A stretch of DNA of 64,000 bases from Paraburkholderia caballeronis. GTDB lineage: Bacteria > Pseudomonadota > Gammaproteobacteria > Burkholderiales > Burkholderiaceae. The stretch covers positions 1,736,001-1,800,000 of the forward strand of contig NZ_FNSR01000001.1 of the NCBI RefSeq assembly GCF_900104845.1. Reading direction: 5' to 3'. The notes beneath the pieces are model-generated. The model did not search any database. It was given only the letters and a program-made list of their open reading frames with translations, and had not been told where the DNA came from. Of the stretch, positions 19,155 through 29,610 are shown piece after piece. The translations under genes were made by a program, and so were the position numbers. The number at the start of each line of letters is the position of its first letter. Positions within the stretch are counted from its first letter, which is position 1.

Positions 19155-21824
19155 TCAGTGTTTCGCGTTCCGCGCGGTGGCCAGCTCGTGCAGTTCATAG
19201 AGCAGATCGAGCGCCTCGCGCGGACGCAGCTCGTTCGGGTCCAGCGCGCGCAGCCGTTCGGCGACCGCCGCGGCCACCGGATCGGCCTGCGGCTCCGGCG
19301 CGTCCTCGACGATCGTCGGCGCGTCGGCCGGCGCGGCGAACAGGTCGAGCTGCGGCGCCGGCTGTCCGGCCGACTGCTGTTCGAGATAAACGAGGTGCTT
19401 GCGCGCCGCGCGGATCACCGCGCCCGGCACGCCGGCCAGTTGCGCGACCTGCAGGCCGTAGCTCTGGTTCGCCGGCCCTTCGTCCACCGCATGCAGGAAC
19501 ACGATCCCATGGCCGTGCTCGACCGCGGACAGATGGACGTTCGCCGCCTGTGGGAATTCGGCGGGCAGTTGCGTCAGCTCGAAGTAGTGCGTTGCGAACA
19601 GCGTGTGGCAGCCGTTGCTCGCGAGCAGATGGCGCGCGATCGCCCATGCGAGCGCGAGGCCGTCGAACGTCGACGTGCCGCGGCCGATCTCGTCCATCAG
19701 CACGAGGCTTTGCGGCGTCGCGTCGTTCAGGATCGCTGCCGCCTCGGTCATCTCGACCATGAACGTCGAGCGGCCGCCCGCGAGGTCGTCGGCCGCGCCG
19801 ATCCGCGTGAAGATGCGGTCGATCGGGCCGAAGCGCGCATGCTTCGCCGGCACGTAGCTGCCGACGTAGGCGAGCAGCGCGATCAACGCGGTCTGCCGCA
19901 TGAACGTCGATTTACCGCCCATGTTCGGGCCGGTGATCAGCAGCAGCTTGCGGTCGCCGTTCAGCACGCAGTCGTTCGCGATGAACTGCTCGACCTGCGC
20001 CTCGACGACCGGGTGACGTCCCTGTTCGATCTCGATGCCGGCCGTGTCCGAAAACGTCGGCGCGTTCCAGTCGAGCGCGCGCGCGCGTTCCGCGAACGCG
20101 GCCAGCAGATCGAGTTCGGCGAGCGCGGTCGCGACGCGCTGACAGTCCGGAATGAACGGCAGCAGCGACTGCAGCAGCGCGTCGTACAGCGCGCGCTCGC
20201 GCGACAGCGCGCGTTCCTGCGCGGACAGCGCCTTGTCCTCGAACGCCTTCAGTTCCGGCGTGATGTAGCGTTCCGCGTTCTTCAGCGTCTGACGGCGCCG
20301 ATAGTCGTCCGGCACCTTGTCCGTCTGCCCGCGCGTAACTTCGATGTAGAAACCGTGGACCTTGTTGAACTCGACGCGCAGGTTGCCGATGCCGGTGCGC
20401 GTGCGTTCGCGCGTTTCGAGATCGAGCAGGAACTGGCCGCAGTTCTCCGACATGTCGCGCAACTCGTCGAGTTCCGCGTCGTAGCCGCGCGCGATCACGC
20501 CGCCGTCGCGCACCATCGCGGCCGGCTCCGGCGCGACCGCGCGTTGCAGCAGTTCGACGCACGCGGCCGGCGGTTCGAGCGCGTCGCCGATCCGCGCGAG
20601 CGACGCGGCTGCACCGCTCGCTACCGCGACCTGGTCGCGCAGCGTGGGCAGCGCGACGAACGTGTCGCGCAGGCTCGACAGATCGCGCGGCCGCGCGGAC
20701 AGCAGCGCGAGCCGGCCGGTGATCCGTTCCACGTCCGCGATCTGCCGCAGTGCGGAGCGCAGCGCGTCGAGGTTCGCGGGCGGCGGCGCTTCGAGCAGCG
20801 CGCCGATCGCCTGCTGGCGCGTCTGCGCGATCGACGCGTCGCGCGGCGGATGATGCAGCCAGTGACGCAGCAGGCGGCTGCCCATCGTCGTGCTGCACGT
20901 GTCGAGCAGCGAGCACAGCGTCGGCGAGTCGGTGCCGCGCAGCGTTTCCGTCAGTTCGAGATTGCGGCGCGTCGCCGGATCGAGGCCGATGTACTCGGAC
21001 TCGTATTCGACCTTCAGGCTGCGCACGTGACGCAACTGCTGGCCCTGCGTCGCGGCCGCATAAAGCAGCAGCGCGCCGGCCGCGCCGCATGCGCTCGTCA
21101 GCGTCTGCGCGCCGAAGCCGTCGAGGCTCGCGACGTCCAGCTGGTCGCGCAGCCGCTGTGTACCGGACGTCACGTCGAAGTGCCACGCGGGCACGCGCGT
21201 CAGCGCGCCGAAGCCGGTCGGCGGCGTCCAGCCGGCCGACTCGGCCGGCATCTCCGCGACGAGAATTTCGGCCGGGCGAATCCGCTCGAACGCGGCCGCG
21301 ACCTGCCCGGGCGCGACTTCCGCGAGACGCAGCCCGCCGCTCGCGAGGTTCAGCCACGCGAGCCCGACGTTCACCGCGACGCCGCGGCGATTATGGCCGG
21401 GGCAGACCGCCATCAGATAAACGTCGTTCTTGTCCGACAGCAGCGCCGCGTCGGTCAGCGTGCCGGGCGTGACGACGCGCACGACCTTGCGTTCGACCGG
21501 TCCCTTCGACGTCGCCGGGTCGCCGATCTGCTCGCAGATCGCCACCGATTCGCCGAGCTTCACGAGCTTCGCCAGATACTGCTCGACCGCGTGATGCGGG
21601 ACGCCCGCCATCCTGATCGGATTGCCGGCCGACGCGCCGCGCTGCGTGAGCGTCAGGTCGAGCAGGCGCGCGGCTTTCTCCGCGTCGTCGAAGAACAGTT
21701 CATAGAAGTCGCCCATCCGGTAGAACACGAGCGTGCCCGGATGATCGGCCTTGATGCGCAGGTACTGCTGCATCATGGGAGTGTGCTGCGCGATGTCGCC
21801 CGCGCCGGCGGTGTGTGTAGCCAT
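19155..21824 (-). CDS. mutS: DNA mismatch repair protein MutS
   Basis: Recognises mismatches and small loops and recruits MutL for methyl-directed repair. The 889-aa length is typical of the full protein. The N-terminal mismatch-binding domain has [14 protein letters not shown] and the Phe-x-Glu motif in GDFYELF; connector, lever and clamp domains follow; the ABC ATPase has Walker [16 protein letters not shown], Walker [17 protein letters not shown] and the helix-turn-helix near the end. An exported protein gene follows on the same strand and lplT lies upstream after an 86-base gap. Confidence 0.97.
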   Translation of the reverse strand: MATHTAGAGDIAQHTPMMQQYLRIKADHPGTLVFYRMGDFYELFFDDAEKAARLLDLTLTQRGASAGNPIRMAGVPHHAVEQYLAKLVKLGESVAICEQIGDPATSKGPVERKVVRVVTPGTLTDAALLSDKNDVYLMAVCPGHNRRGVAVNVGLAWLNLASGGLRLAEVAPGQVAAAFERIRPAEILVAEMPAESAGWTPPTGFGALTRVPAWHFDVTSGTQRLRDQLDVASLDGFGAQTLTSACGAAGALLLYAAATQGQQLRHVRSLKVEYESEYIGLDPATRRNLELTETLRGTDSPTLCSLLDTCSTTMGSRLLRHWLHHPPRDASIAQTRQQAIGALLEAPPPANLDALRSALRQIADVERITGRLALLSARPRDLSSLRDTFVALPTLRDQVAVASGAAASLARIGDALEPPAACVELLQRAVAPEPAAMVRDGGVIARGYDAELDELRDMSENCGQFLLDLETRERTRTGIGNLRVEFNKVHGFYIEVTRGQTDKVPDDYRRRQTLKNAERYITPELKAFEDKALSAQERALSRERALYDALLQSLLPFIPDCQRVATALAELDLLAAFAERARALDWNAPTFSDTAGIEIEQGRHPVVEAQVEQFIANDCVLNGDRKLLLITGPNMGGKSTFMRQTALIALLAYVGSYVPAKHARFGPIDRIFTRIGAADDLAGGRSTFMVEMTEAAAILNDATPQSLVLMDEIGRGTSTFDGLALAWAIARHLLASNGCHTLFATHYFELTQLPAEFPQAANVHLSAVEHGHGIVFLHAVDEGPANQSYGLQVAQLAGVPGAVIRAARKHLVYLEQQSAGQPAPQLDLFAAPADAPTIVEDAPEPQADPVAAAVAERLRALDPNELRPREALDLLYELHELATARNAKH

Positions 21825-21910
21825 CCTCGGTGTCTTGCCAGGGTTCAGGGCGTGAGTTTAACCCGCGTTGCGCTTCGGTGAAGCTGGCCGCACGGCCAGC
21901 GGCGAGTCCG

Positions 21911-23209
21911 TCATTCGTCGATCATCGCACGCAGGTCCGCTGCGCGGGCATGGGTCGCACTGCGGCGCATCGCAAGCGCGATCATCGCACTGACGAACAG
22001 CCCGAACCAGACGATGATCCACTGCACCGGCACCTTCGCGGTGAGCAGCAGCGCATACGCGCCGAGCATCAGCAGCACCGCGATGTTCTGGTTGAAGTTC
22101 TGCACGGCGATCGAGTGGCCCGCCGACAGCAGCGTCGCGCCGCGATGCTGGAGCAGCGCGTTCATCGGCACGATGAAGAAACCTGCCAGCGCGCCGAGCA
22201 GCACCATCAGCGGATACGCGAACAGCAGGTAGAGCGGCAGCGCATACGGGCCGATGCGCAGTGCGGCGCCGGCCGGGAACAGCCCTTTGCCGTAGAACGC
22301 CATCGCGATCGCGATGACGCCGGTCGCGACGCCGACCGGCAGCACCCGCAGCGAGCCGCGCAGCGACACCCAGGCGGCGGCCGCGCCCGCGCCGAGCGCG
22401 ATGCCGAGCCCGGCCACGCCCTGCATCACGGCCGCCTTCGACAGCGACAGCCCGAGGTTCGCGTCGGCCCACTTCAGCACGAGCAGTTGCAGCGTGACCG
22501 CCGCGCCCCACATCAGCGTCGTGACCCATAGCGCGATCTGCGCGAGCCGGTCGGCCCACAGCGCGTTGAAGCAGTGGACGAAGTCGCCGACGAGCGCGGA
22601 CGGTTGCGTCAAACGGTTCGGATAACGCGCGCCGGTGTCCGGTATGCCGATGTTGATGAGCGCGGCGGCCGCATACGTGAGCATCACCGCGAGCATCGCG
22701 AGGTCGGCGGCCGAGTGGATCAGCGGCACGTGCATGCGCACGACGAAGCGTTGCGCGTAGTGGCTGATCAGCGCGCCGCCGAGCATCGTGCCGGCGATCG
22801 TCGACAGCACGGTCGCCGATTCGAGCCACGCGTTCGCGGCGACGAGTTTTTCGGCCGGCAGCAGTTCGGTCAGGATCCCGTATTTCGCGGGCGAATACGC
22901 GGCCGCGCCGAGGCCGACGACGCCATACGCGAGCATCGGATGCACGCCCGCGATCATCAGCAGGCAGCCGCCGGCCTTCAGCGCGTTCGACACGAACATC
23001 ACGTGGCGCTTCTGCAGCGCGTCCGCGAACGCGCCGGCGAACGGCGCCAGCACGACGTACGACACCGTGAAGAAAATCTGCAGCAGCGGCGTGACCCACG
23101 CGGCCGAGCGGATCACCGTCAGGAGCGCGATCGCGGCGATCAGCAGCGCGTTGTCGGCGAGCGACGACACGAACTGCGCGGCGATGATCGTATGGAAGCC
23201 TTTCTTCAT
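21911..23209 (-). CDS. lplT: MFS transporter, LplT-type lysophospholipid transporter
   Basis: A 432-aa major-facilitator protein with about twelve hydrophobic helices. The opening MKKGFHTIIAAQFVSSLADNA, with the charged Asp in the first helix, and the loop LLQIFFTVSYVVLAPFAGAFADALQKR are characteristic of LplT, which flips lysophosphatidylethanolamine inward for re-acylation; YSPAKYGILTELLP in helix 4 also fits. No acyltransferase (aas) gene is adjacent. The start at 23209 is the first residue of the conserved N-terminus. Confidence 0.85.
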   Translation of the reverse strand: MKKGFHTIIAAQFVSSLADNALLIAAIALLTVIRSAAWVTPLLQIFFTVSYVVLAPFAGAFADALQKRHVMFVSNALKAGGCLLMIAGVHPMLAYGVVGLGAAAYSPAKYGILTELLPAEKLVAANAWLESATVLSTIAGTMLGGALISHYAQRFVVRMHVPLIHSAADLAMLAVMLTYAAAALINIGIPDTGARYPNRLTQPSALVGDFVHCFNALWADRLAQIALWVTTLMWGAAVTLQLLVLKWADANLGLSLSKAAVMQGVAGLGIALGAGAAAAWVSLRGSLRVLPVGVATGVIAIAMAFYGKGLFPAGAALRIGPYALPLYLLFAYPLMVLLGALAGFFIVPMNALLQHRGATLLSAGHSIAVQNFNQNIAVLLMLGAYALLLTAKVPVQWIIVWFGLFVSAMIALAMRRSATHARAADLRAMIDE

Positions 23210-23316
23210 CGTGCTCGAAGGCGGCGGCGGTTGGGGCGCGGCGGCGAACCGCGCGCGGCCAGCGGGAACAGGCGCGGCGGCGCGGTGAAGTCCGCAGTGA
23301 AACGGGCAGTGAAACG

Positions 23317-23338
23317 AAAAGGCGGCCGAAGCCGCCTT
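23317..23338 (-). terminator. rho-independent terminator after suhB
   Basis: Reading the minus strand, a perfect 6-bp GC stem (ggcggc / gccgcc) with a TTCG loop is followed by TTTT. It lies ~60 bases after the suhB stop, before lplT. Confidence 0.7.
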
Positions 23339-23396
23339 GCATCGCCGCTGCGAACCGTCCGCACGCTGTCGCGGACGGCAGCCGCGTCGGGCGGCG

Positions 23397-24194
23397 TCAG
23401 GCCGCCTTCACGTGCGAATACTTCGACAGGATCGGCACCATCTGCGCGTAGATCTTCGGATTGCCCGCGACCACTTCGCCGACGTGCAGGAAGTCGGAGT
23501 CGCCGGTGTAGTTGCCGATCAGGCCGCCCGCCTCGGTGACGAGCAGGCCGCCCGCCGCGACGTCCCACGGGTTGAGGCCCTGTTCGAAGAAGCCGTCCAT
23601 GCGGCCGGCCGCGACGTTCGCGAGGTCGAGCGCGGCCGCGCCCGGACGGCGCAGGCCCGCGCACGCGTTGGTCATGTCGGTGAAGAGCGCCGTGTACGCC
23701 TCGATGCCGTCCTTCTCACGGAACGGGAAGCCAGTGCCGATCAGGCCGTCCGCGAGCCGGTCGCGGCGGCCGACGCGGATGCGGCGGTCGTTCAGGAACG
23801 CGCCGCGGCCGCGCGACGCGGTGAACAGGTCGTTGCGCGTCGGGTCGTAGACGACCGCCTGGGTGACGATGCCCTTGTGCGCGAGCGCGATCGACACGCA
23901 GTAATACTGGAAGCCGTGGATGAAATTCGTCGTGCCGTCGAGCGGGTCGATGATCCACTGGTATTCGGACTCGTTGTCCGAGCGGCCGGATTCTTCGGCG
24001 AGGATCGCGTGGTCGGGATAGGCGGTCTTCAGCGTGTCGATGATCGCGGCTTCGGCCGCCTTGTCCACTTCCGTGACGAAATCGTTGTGCTGCTTCTTCG
24101 ACACCTGCACGAGGTCGAGGTCGAGCGACGCGCGGTTGATGATCTGTCCGGCGCGGCGCGCGGCCTTGACAGCGATGTTGAGCATGGGATGCAT
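23397..24194 (-). CDS. suhB: inositol-1-monophosphatase SuhB
   Basis: Mg2+-dependent inositol monophosphatase family; in E. coli SuhB also acts in rRNA antitermination complexes. The 265-aa product shows the metal-site motifs [22 protein letters not shown] and the C-terminal [16 protein letters not shown]. The start with first base 24194 has AGGA about 9 bases upstream; the second Met, three codons in, is also possible. Divergent from trmJ across a 369-base gap. Family and name follow common usage in proteobacteria. Confidence 0.93.
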   Translation of the reverse strand: MHPMLNIAVKAARRAGQIINRASLDLDLVQVSKKQHNDFVTEVDKAAEAAIIDTLKTAYPDHAILAEESGRSDNESEYQWIIDPLDGTTNFIHGFQYYCVSIALAHKGIVTQAVVYDPTRNDLFTASRGRGAFLNDRRIRVGRRDRLADGLIGTGFPFREKDGIEAYTALFTDMTNACAGLRRPGAAALDLANVAAGRMDGFFEQGLNPWDVAAGGLLVTEAGGLIGNYTGDSDFLHVGEVVAGNPKIYAQMVPILSKYSHVKAA

Positions 24195-24563
24195 GAGACT
24201 CTATCCTTGTTGCCGGCGGCCGGAGCGGCTGCCGGGGTTGCAGAACGTAAAAGCGTCCAACGATCGGTCAGGGCGGCGTGGACGCGTTCCTGTCCCGTCA
24301 ACGGAGACGAATTGAATAAGAGCGGGGCGCGGCTGTGTGCAGCAAGGCGGCGTCGCGACGGCAGCGAACGGAGCCGGGCCGGACGGATCGCGGCGGGGCC
24401 GCGCGCGAAAGCGCCATTTTACCCGAGTCTGCGCGCGCGGTCCGGGCGGCCGCTTGCCTGGCGCGCCGGCGTGTCGTTGCGACCGTGCCGCGTCGCACGA
24501 TCCGGCGCGGCCGCACGCGCTGCGCATCCGCGCGTGCGCCGCACGGCCGGCCCGCGCTACCAT
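24195..24563. other. intergenic region between suhB and trmJ
   Basis: A 369-base GC-rich divergent spacer. Apart from the suhB ribosome-binding site (24201-24207) I see no good promoter pair, hairpin with T-run or credible small gene. It should hold promoters for both flanking genes. Confidence 0.5.
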
Positions 24564-25427
24564 ATGCGTTTCGCCGTTCGCGGTCCGTCGAGATCCATCT
24601 TGGTCCAGCCTGTTTCCCCGTCCGTCGCCCCCCATGCCGATACGCCCGAGCCGTTGCGCGGCGGTTTCACGTCGACCCGCTTCGTGCTCGTCGAGCCGAG
24701 CCATCCCGGCAATGTCGGCGCGGCGGCGCGCGCGTTGAAGACGATGGGCTTCTCGCGGCTCGTGCTGGTCGCGCCGCGCGTCGCGCAGGTGCAGAACGAT
24801 CCGGAGGCGATCGCGATGGCGAGCGGCGCGGACGACGTGCTGGCCGGCGCGCATGTGGTGCCGACGCTCGCGGACGCGCTCGCGGGCGTGCAATGGTCGC
24901 TTGCGCTGACCGCGCGCACGCGCGAGTACGGGCCGCTGCCGCGCGCGCCGCGCGAAGCGGCGTCCGACGCGGGCCGCCAGGTGCGGCACGGCGACATCGC
25001 GCTGGTGTTCGGCAACGAGCGCACCGGCCTGTCGAACGAGCACGTCGAACGATGCAGCGCGCTCGCGCACATTCCGGCCAATCCCGCGTACAGCTCGCTG
25101 AATCTCGCGCAGGCGGTGCAGGTGCTTGCGTACGAACTGCGGCTCGCGTATCTGGATCAGCCGGCCAGCGCGCCGGACGCGGTGGCGCCCGATATGGGCG
25201 CGACGCCGCTTGCGGCGAGCGAGGACATCGAACGGATGTTCGTGCACCTCGAAAACGCGCTGATCGCACTCGAATTCCTCGATCCCGCGAATCCGAAAAA
25301 GCTGATGTCGCGGCTGCGCCGCATGTTCTCGCGCTCGGGCCTGGAGCGCGAGGAGGTCAACATCGTGCGCGGCATCGCGAAACACATCCTGCTGCTGAAG
25401 GGCAGGGGCGACGGCGACGTCCGCTGA
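24564..25427 (+). CDS. trmJ: tRNA/rRNA 2'-O-methyltransferase, TrmJ family
   Basis: SpoU/SPOUT-class RNA ribose methyltransferase; TrmJ modifies position 32 of several tRNAs. The 287-aa product (ATG 24564) has the three SPOUT motifs: FVLVEPSHPGNVGAAARALKT, LVFGNERTGLSNEHVERC and PANPAYSSLNLAQAVQVLAYEL. A C-terminal helical extension (~100 residues) ends in an INIVRGIAKHIL-like segment typical of TrmJ. A TTG at 24600 would remove 12 poorly conserved residues and is a real alternative start. cysE lies 180 bases downstream on the same strand. Confidence 0.88.
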   Translation: MRFAVRGPSRSILVQPVSPSVAPHADTPEPLRGGFTSTRFVLVEPSHPGNVGAAARALKTMGFSRLVLVAPRVAQVQNDPEAIAMASGADDVLAGAHVVPTLADALAGVQWSLALTARTREYGPLPRAPREAASDAGRQVRHGDIALVFGNERTGLSNEHVERCSALAHIPANPAYSSLNLAQAVQVLAYELRLAYLDQPASAPDAVAPDMGATPLAASEDIERMFVHLENALIALEFLDPANPKKLMSRLRRMFSRSGLEREEVNIVRGIAKHILLLKGRGDGDVR

Positions 25428-25491
25428 CCTGACGGTCCGCCGACGACCTCGTCGCCGTCGGGGGCATCGGGGCGGCGGCCCGCGCGTCGCC

Positions 25492-25497
25492 TACAAT
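25492..25497 (+). promoter_or_regulatory. candidate -10 box for cysE
   Basis: TACAAT in a GC-rich context, about 110 bases upstream of the cysE ATG; no strong -35 accompanies it. Confidence 0.3.
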
Positions 25498-25607
25498 CCA
25501 TCGAACGTCACAAGCAAATCAGCGCCGCTGCAAAGCGGCCGGGAGCGGTGCGCGCGACCGGTGCGCCCGCGTTCCTTCCCGCCATCCCCGACCCACGCAG
25601 GACAGCC

Positions 25608-26441
25608 ATGTTCGACAGACTTCGTGAAGACATCGCGACGATCCGCGAGCGCGATCCCGCCGCCCGCAGCGCCTGGGAAGTGCTGACCTGTTATCCGGGG
25701 CTGCACGCGCTGGTGCTGCACCGTCTCGCGCATGCGTGCTGGCGTGCGAAGCGCCGCTGGCTCGCGCGCTTCGTGTCGCAGCTCGCGCGTTTTCTGACCG
25801 GCATCGAGATCCATCCGGGTGCGACGGTCGGCCGGCGCGTGTTCATCGACCACGGGATGGGCGTCGTGATCGGCGAGACGGCCGTGGTCGGCGACGACTG
25901 CACGATCTACCAGGGCGTGACGCTCGGCGGCACGTCGCTCACGCGCGGCGCGAAGCGTCATCCGACGCTCGGTCCGGGCGTGATCGTCGGCGCGGGCGCG
26001 AAGGTGCTCGGCAGCTTCACGGTCGGCGCGAACGCGAAGATCGGCTCGAACGCGGTCGTCGTGAAGCCGGTGCCGGCGGGCGGCACCGCGGTCGGCAATC
26101 CGGCGCGCGTGATCGTCGCCGCGCGTCCGGCGGCGGGCGGCATGGGGGACACGGGCGAAGCAGGCGGCAAGACCGCCGCCGACGCGCGGCGCGACGGCTT
26201 CTGCGCGTACGGGATCACGCCGAACGCGGACGATCCGGTGTCGCTCGCGATCCACGGCCTGATCGATCACGCGGCGACGCAGGCGCAGCGCGTCGACGCG
26301 ATTGCGGCCGCGCTGGAGCAACTGGGTGCGCGCATCGATGCGCTGCATGGCGAAGGCGCGACGCCGATCGACTTGCGCCGGCTGTCGGCGGTGCTCGAAG
26401 GCAGTGTCGCAGCGCGCGACGGCGGGCGGAGTCCGTCGTGA
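25608..26441 (+). CDS. cysE: serine O-acetyltransferase
   Basis: Acetylates L-serine with acetyl-CoA, the entry step of cysteine synthesis. The 277-aa product from ATG 25608 ([26 protein letters not shown]) has the short helical N-domain of the EpsC/CysE type and then the left-handed beta-helix: [32 protein letters not shown], with the catalytic His in IDHG, and [10 protein letters not shown]. After the hexapeptide core there is a ~95-residue C-terminal extension (Gly-rich, then a helical stretch ending [14 protein letters not shown]) longer than in the E. coli enzyme. The 60 bases between the open-frame start and ATG 25608 show no conservation. Confidence 0.93.
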   Translation: MFDRLREDIATIRERDPAARSAWEVLTCYPGLHALVLHRLAHACWRAKRRWLARFVSQLARFLTGIEIHPGATVGRRVFIDHGMGVVIGETAVVGDDCTIYQGVTLGGTSLTRGAKRHPTLGPGVIVGAGAKVLGSFTVGANAKIGSNAVVVKPVPAGGTAVGNPARVIVAARPAAGGMGDTGEAGGKTAADARRDGFCAYGITPNADDPVSLAIHGLIDHAATQAQRVDAIAAALEQLGARIDALHGEGATPIDLRRLSAVLEGSVAARDGGRSPS

Positions 26442-26476
26442 CCTGGCGTGAGGATGTCGTGTTCGCTTGAGGAGCG

Positions 26477-26510
26477 CGGCGCCCGCTTTTAAAGGCTGGG
26501 CGCCGTTTTT
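26477..26510 (+). terminator. rho-independent terminator after cysE
   Basis: A perfect 8-bp stem (cggcgccc / gggcgccg) around a 13-base loop, followed by TTTTT, 36 bases after the cysE stop. Confidence 0.85.
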
Positions 26511-26564
26511 CCCGTAATGGGACGAGCGGTGCGTCAACCCGACCGTCAACCCAAGCCGGTCCGC

Positions 26565-27362
26565 TCAATCGAGCGGCAGCATCCTGAACCCTTCCGAATC
26601 GATCCGCAGATAACCGCCGCGCGGCGTGCCGTGGTCGAGGTCCCAGTCGGGCAGCACCCAGCGCGTGCCGCCGGGCTCCTGGTGCTGCGCGGGCCGGTGG
26701 GTATGGCCGTGGATCATCGTGGCCGCGCGGCTGCGCCTGAACAGCGCGGCGACGCCCTTCGGCGTCACGTCGTAGCGCGGCAGCGTCGGCCGCTCGCGGC
26801 CCGCTTCGCTCGCGCGGCGCATGCGCTCCGCGAGCGCGCGCCGCCAGCGGAACGGCCACGCGAGAAACAGCAGTTGCGCGGCGCGATTGCGCGCGAACCG
26901 CCGGAACACCTGATAACCGCGATCGTCGGTGCACAGCGCGTCACCGTGCGCGAGCGCGATGCGCGTGCCGAACGCGGTGATCGCGATCGGGTCCGGCAGC
27001 CAGATCGCGCCGGCCGCCTTCATGAAGCGCTTGCCCAGCAGGAAGTCGCGGTTGCCGTGCATGATGTACAGCGCGATGCCGCGTTCGCCGAGCGTATGCA
27101 GCGCGGCCGCCATCCGCGCGACGAACGGATCGGCGAGCATGTCGTCGCCGATCCAGTATTCGAACAGGTCGCCGAGGATGAACACCGAGTCGGCCTGGTC
27201 CGCGGTGACCGCGACGAAACGCTCGAACGCGGCGACCGTGCGCGGAATCTGTTCGTTCAGATGCAGGTCCGCGATGAACAGGAACGGGCGTGCCGCGTGC
27301 GGGCGCTTGCCCTCGCCGGGCACGCCCGCAGCGGCGTGTCGCAGTGCCTTTTCCTGCAGCAT
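26565..27362 (-). CDS. lpxH: UDP-2,3-diacylglucosamine hydrolase
   Basis: Membrane-associated calcineurin-like enzyme that makes lipid X during lipid A synthesis. The 265-aa product carries the full metal-ligand set: FIADLHL, ILGDLFEYWIGDD, MHGNRDFLLG, LAHGDALCTDD and IHGHTHRP. The N-terminus has ~25 extra residues (EGKRPHAARP) before the core. Its start lies 13 bases after the ppiB stop, so it is the last gene of a minus-strand unit running TPR protein, ppiA, ppiB, lpxH. Confidence 0.94.
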   Translation of the reverse strand: MLQEKALRHAAAGVPGEGKRPHAARPFLFIADLHLNEQIPRTVAAFERFVAVTADQADSVFILGDLFEYWIGDDMLADPFVARMAAALHTLGERGIALYIMHGNRDFLLGKRFMKAAGAIWLPDPIAITAFGTRIALAHGDALCTDDRGYQVFRRFARNRAAQLLFLAWPFRWRRALAERMRRASEAGRERPTLPRYDVTPKGVAALFRRSRAATMIHGHTHRPAQHQEPGGTRWVLPDWDLDHGTPRGGYLRIDSEGFRMLPLD

Positions 27363-27375
27363 CGACGGTGCGTCG

Positions 27376-27870
27376 TTATTCGACGACGACGGCCTTCTCG
27401 ATCACGACGTCGTCCACCGGCACGTCCTGATGGAAGCCCTTCGAGCCGGTCTTCACCTTCTTGATGCGTTCGACGACGTCGAGCCCGTCGACGACCTTGC
27501 CGAACACCGTATAACCCCAGCCTTGCGGCGTCGGCGACGAGTGGTTCAGGAAGTCGTTGTCGTTCACGTTGATGAAGAACTGGGCGGTCGCCGAATGCGG
27601 GTCGTTCGTGCGCGCCATCGCGATCGAGCCTTTTTCGTTCTTCAGGCCGTTGTTCGCCTCGTTGTCGATCGGCTCGTCGGTCGGCTTCTGCTTCATGCCC
27701 GGCTCAAAGCCGCCGCCCTGGATCATGAAGCCGTCGATCACGCGATGGAACACGGTGTTGTCGTAGTGGCCTTTCTTCACGTAGTTCAAAAAGTTCTCGA
27801 CCGTCTTCGGGGCTTTTTCGGCGTCGAGTTCGAGCTTGATGACGCCGTGGTTCGTATGCAGTTCGACCAT
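27376..27870 (-). CDS. ppiB: cytoplasmic cyclophilin-type peptidyl-prolyl isomerase PpiB
   Basis: Cyclophilin that catalyses cis-trans isomerisation of prolyl bonds. 164 aa, no signal peptide. Active-site residues are in [16 protein letters not shown] (Arg) and [18 protein letters not shown]; the C-terminal strand [16 protein letters not shown] is standard. It lies between ppiA and lpxH on one minus-strand transcript. Confidence 0.95.
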   Translation of the reverse strand: MVELHTNHGVIKLELDAEKAPKTVENFLNYVKKGHYDNTVFHRVIDGFMIQGGGFEPGMKQKPTDEPIDNEANNGLKNEKGSIAMARTNDPHSATAQFFINVNDNDFLNHSSPTPQGWGYTVFGKVVDGLDVVERIKKVKTGSKGFHQDVPVDDVVIEKAVVVE

Positions 27871-27981
27871 GATGGGATCCTTGCGTTGTGCGGGAGGAGT
27901 GAGTGAAAGGCGCGGCGGCGACGGCGCGAGGCTCGTGGCCTCCGTGTCGATGCCGCGCCGGCGCGGGAGCGCGTTACCTGC

Positions 27982-28563
27982 TTACTTGCTGACGACGGTC
28001 GCGGACTGGATCACGACTTCCTGCTGCGGCACGTCGGCCATCGGGCCGCGCGTGGTGGTCGGCGTCGCCTCGATCTTCTTCACGACGTCCATCCCCTGCG
28101 TGACCTTGCCGAACACCGCGTAACCGTTGCCGTCCGGGTTCGGATAATCGAGGCCCGCGTTGTCGACGGTGTTGATGAAGAACTGCGCGGTCGCGGAATT
28201 CGGATCGCTGGTGCGCGCCATCGCGATCGTGCCGGTGGCGTTCTTCAGCCCGTTGCGGCTTTCGAGCGGGATCGGCGCGCGCGTCGGCTTCTCGACGAAG
28301 CTCGTCGTGTAGCCGCCGCCCTGGATCATGAAGCCGCGAATCACGCGATGGAAGATCGTGCCGTTGTACTGACCAGACTTCACGTACGCGAGGAAGTTGT
28401 CAACGGTCTTCGGCGCCTTCTCCGGATACAGCTCGACGCGGATGTCGCCGGCGCTCGTCTTGAACAGCACGGCCGGATGGACGACCGGCTGGGCGGGCTG
28501 CGCAAAGGCGGGTGCGTTCGAGATCAGGGCGGCGCTGCCGAGCGCCAACATCAACCATTTCAT
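27982..28563 (-). CDS. ppiA: periplasmic cyclophilin-type peptidyl-prolyl isomerase PpiA
   Basis: Cyclophilin paralogue of the next gene with a Sec signal peptide (MKWLMLALGSAALISNAPAFA, cleavage after AFA), hence periplasmic. 193 aa. Core motifs [16 protein letters not shown] and [18 protein letters not shown] contain the conserved Arg and Phe/Gln residues. The tandem ppiA-ppiB arrangement with similar cores suggests an old duplication. The start at 28563 opens directly with the signal peptide. Confidence 0.94.
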   Translation of the reverse strand: MKWLMLALGSAALISNAPAFAQPAQPVVHPAVLFKTSAGDIRVELYPEKAPKTVDNFLAYVKSGQYNGTIFHRVIRGFMIQGGGYTTSFVEKPTRAPIPLESRNGLKNATGTIAMARTSDPNSATAQFFINTVDNAGLDYPNPDGNGYAVFGKVTQGMDVVKKIEATPTTTRGPMADVPQQEVVIQSATVVSK

Positions 28564-28629
28564 GAATATCCTCGGAAAGCGGAAGCGAAAAAAACGGGTG
28601 GCCCGCGATCGGACTGGCGGGCCGCGGTG

Positions 28630-29367
28630 CTAGCGCGACGGCGCCATGTACGGCGGCATCGCGAGCGAACCGGTCGGACCGCCGAACGGGAACAGCGTGC
28701 CGTTCACCAGGTCCGGCGATCCGGGGTTCGTGTAACCGCCCGCCGCGGGCGCGGAGGGGACGGCGGAAGGTGCGGCGACGTCGGCAGCCGGCTGCCGCGC
28801 GGAGGCGGACGACGGCGCGACGATCTTCTGCAGGTCGGCGAGGCGCTGCTGTGTCGGCCCGCTGGCGCGGCCGAGCGCGATCGCGCGCCGGTACGATGCA
28901 TCCGCGAGACGCAGGTACAGGTCGCCGAGGTTCTCGAACGCGAGCGCGTACGACGGGTTCGCGCGGGTCGCCGTTTCGAGCGCGACGCGCGCGTCTTCGA
29001 GACGGCCGTGCTTCGCGAGCAGCGTGGCGAGATTGTTGTACGGCTCGGGCAGTTCCGGATACAGCTGCGTGAGTTCGGTGAACGCCGCGATTGCATCGTC
29101 GTCGCGGCCGAGGCGCGCGAGGATCGTCGCGCGCTTGAACTTCGCCTGCACGTCGCGCGGGTTCGACTGGATGCGCGCGTCGAGTTCTTCGAGCGCCGGC
29201 GCCCAGTCGTGACGCGCGATCGCGGCGTCCGCGCCGGGCGTTTCGTCGGCGGTCGCGGGCGGCGCGGCGTGCGCGACGGGCATGGCGCAGAGTGCGAACG
29301 CGACGCTGGCGAGAGCCGTCGCGGCAAGGGTCGCAGCGCGGTGCGCGCGGCCGCTGGAAGGTTTCAT
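28630..29367 (-). CDS. exported tetratricopeptide-repeat protein
   Basis: A 245-aa protein with a signal peptide (ALASVAFALCAMPVAHA) and two to three TPR units (residues ~45-150; consensus traces in LEELDARIQSNPRDVQAKFKRA, YPELPEPYNNLATLLAKHGR and NPSYALAFENLGDLYLRLAD). TPRs mediate protein-protein contacts. The C-terminal ~80 residues are Ala/Pro/Ser-rich and end in MPPYMAPSR. It is the first gene of the minus-strand group with ppiA, ppiB and lpxH, which hints at a periplasmic folding or envelope role, but that is inference. Divergent from cysS. Confidence 0.8.
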   Translation of the reverse strand: MKPSSGRAHRAATLAATALASVAFALCAMPVAHAAPPATADETPGADAAIARHDWAPALEELDARIQSNPRDVQAKFKRATILARLGRDDDAIAAFTELTQLYPELPEPYNNLATLLAKHGRLEDARVALETATRANPSYALAFENLGDLYLRLADASYRRAIALGRASGPTQQRLADLQKIVAPSSASARQPAADVAAPSAVPSAPAAGGYTNPGSPDLVNGTLFPFGGPTGSLAMPPYMAPSR

Positions 29368-29610
29368 AGGGCGAGGTCGGGTGTTATACTCCGAGCCATT
29401 CTAACAAAAGGTCCGTGCGTTTTCGTTGCGCATCTCGCGCGAAGGCAGCGGGCTCTCTGTTCGCCACTCGTGGTCGTCTCCGTCCTGATCGCAGCCTGAG
29501 CGCCGATGCACCGGCCGCTGCGGCCGGCGCCGCTGCCGCAGTCGTCGCGGCCGGTGCGGCACACCGGCAACGCACACGGAAATCCTCGGTCCACGTATCC
29601 ACCCGGTTCT

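Noticed and set aside
18924..21881. 985-codon plus-strand open frame
   Set aside because: Antisense to mutS; low-complexity Arg-rich translation.
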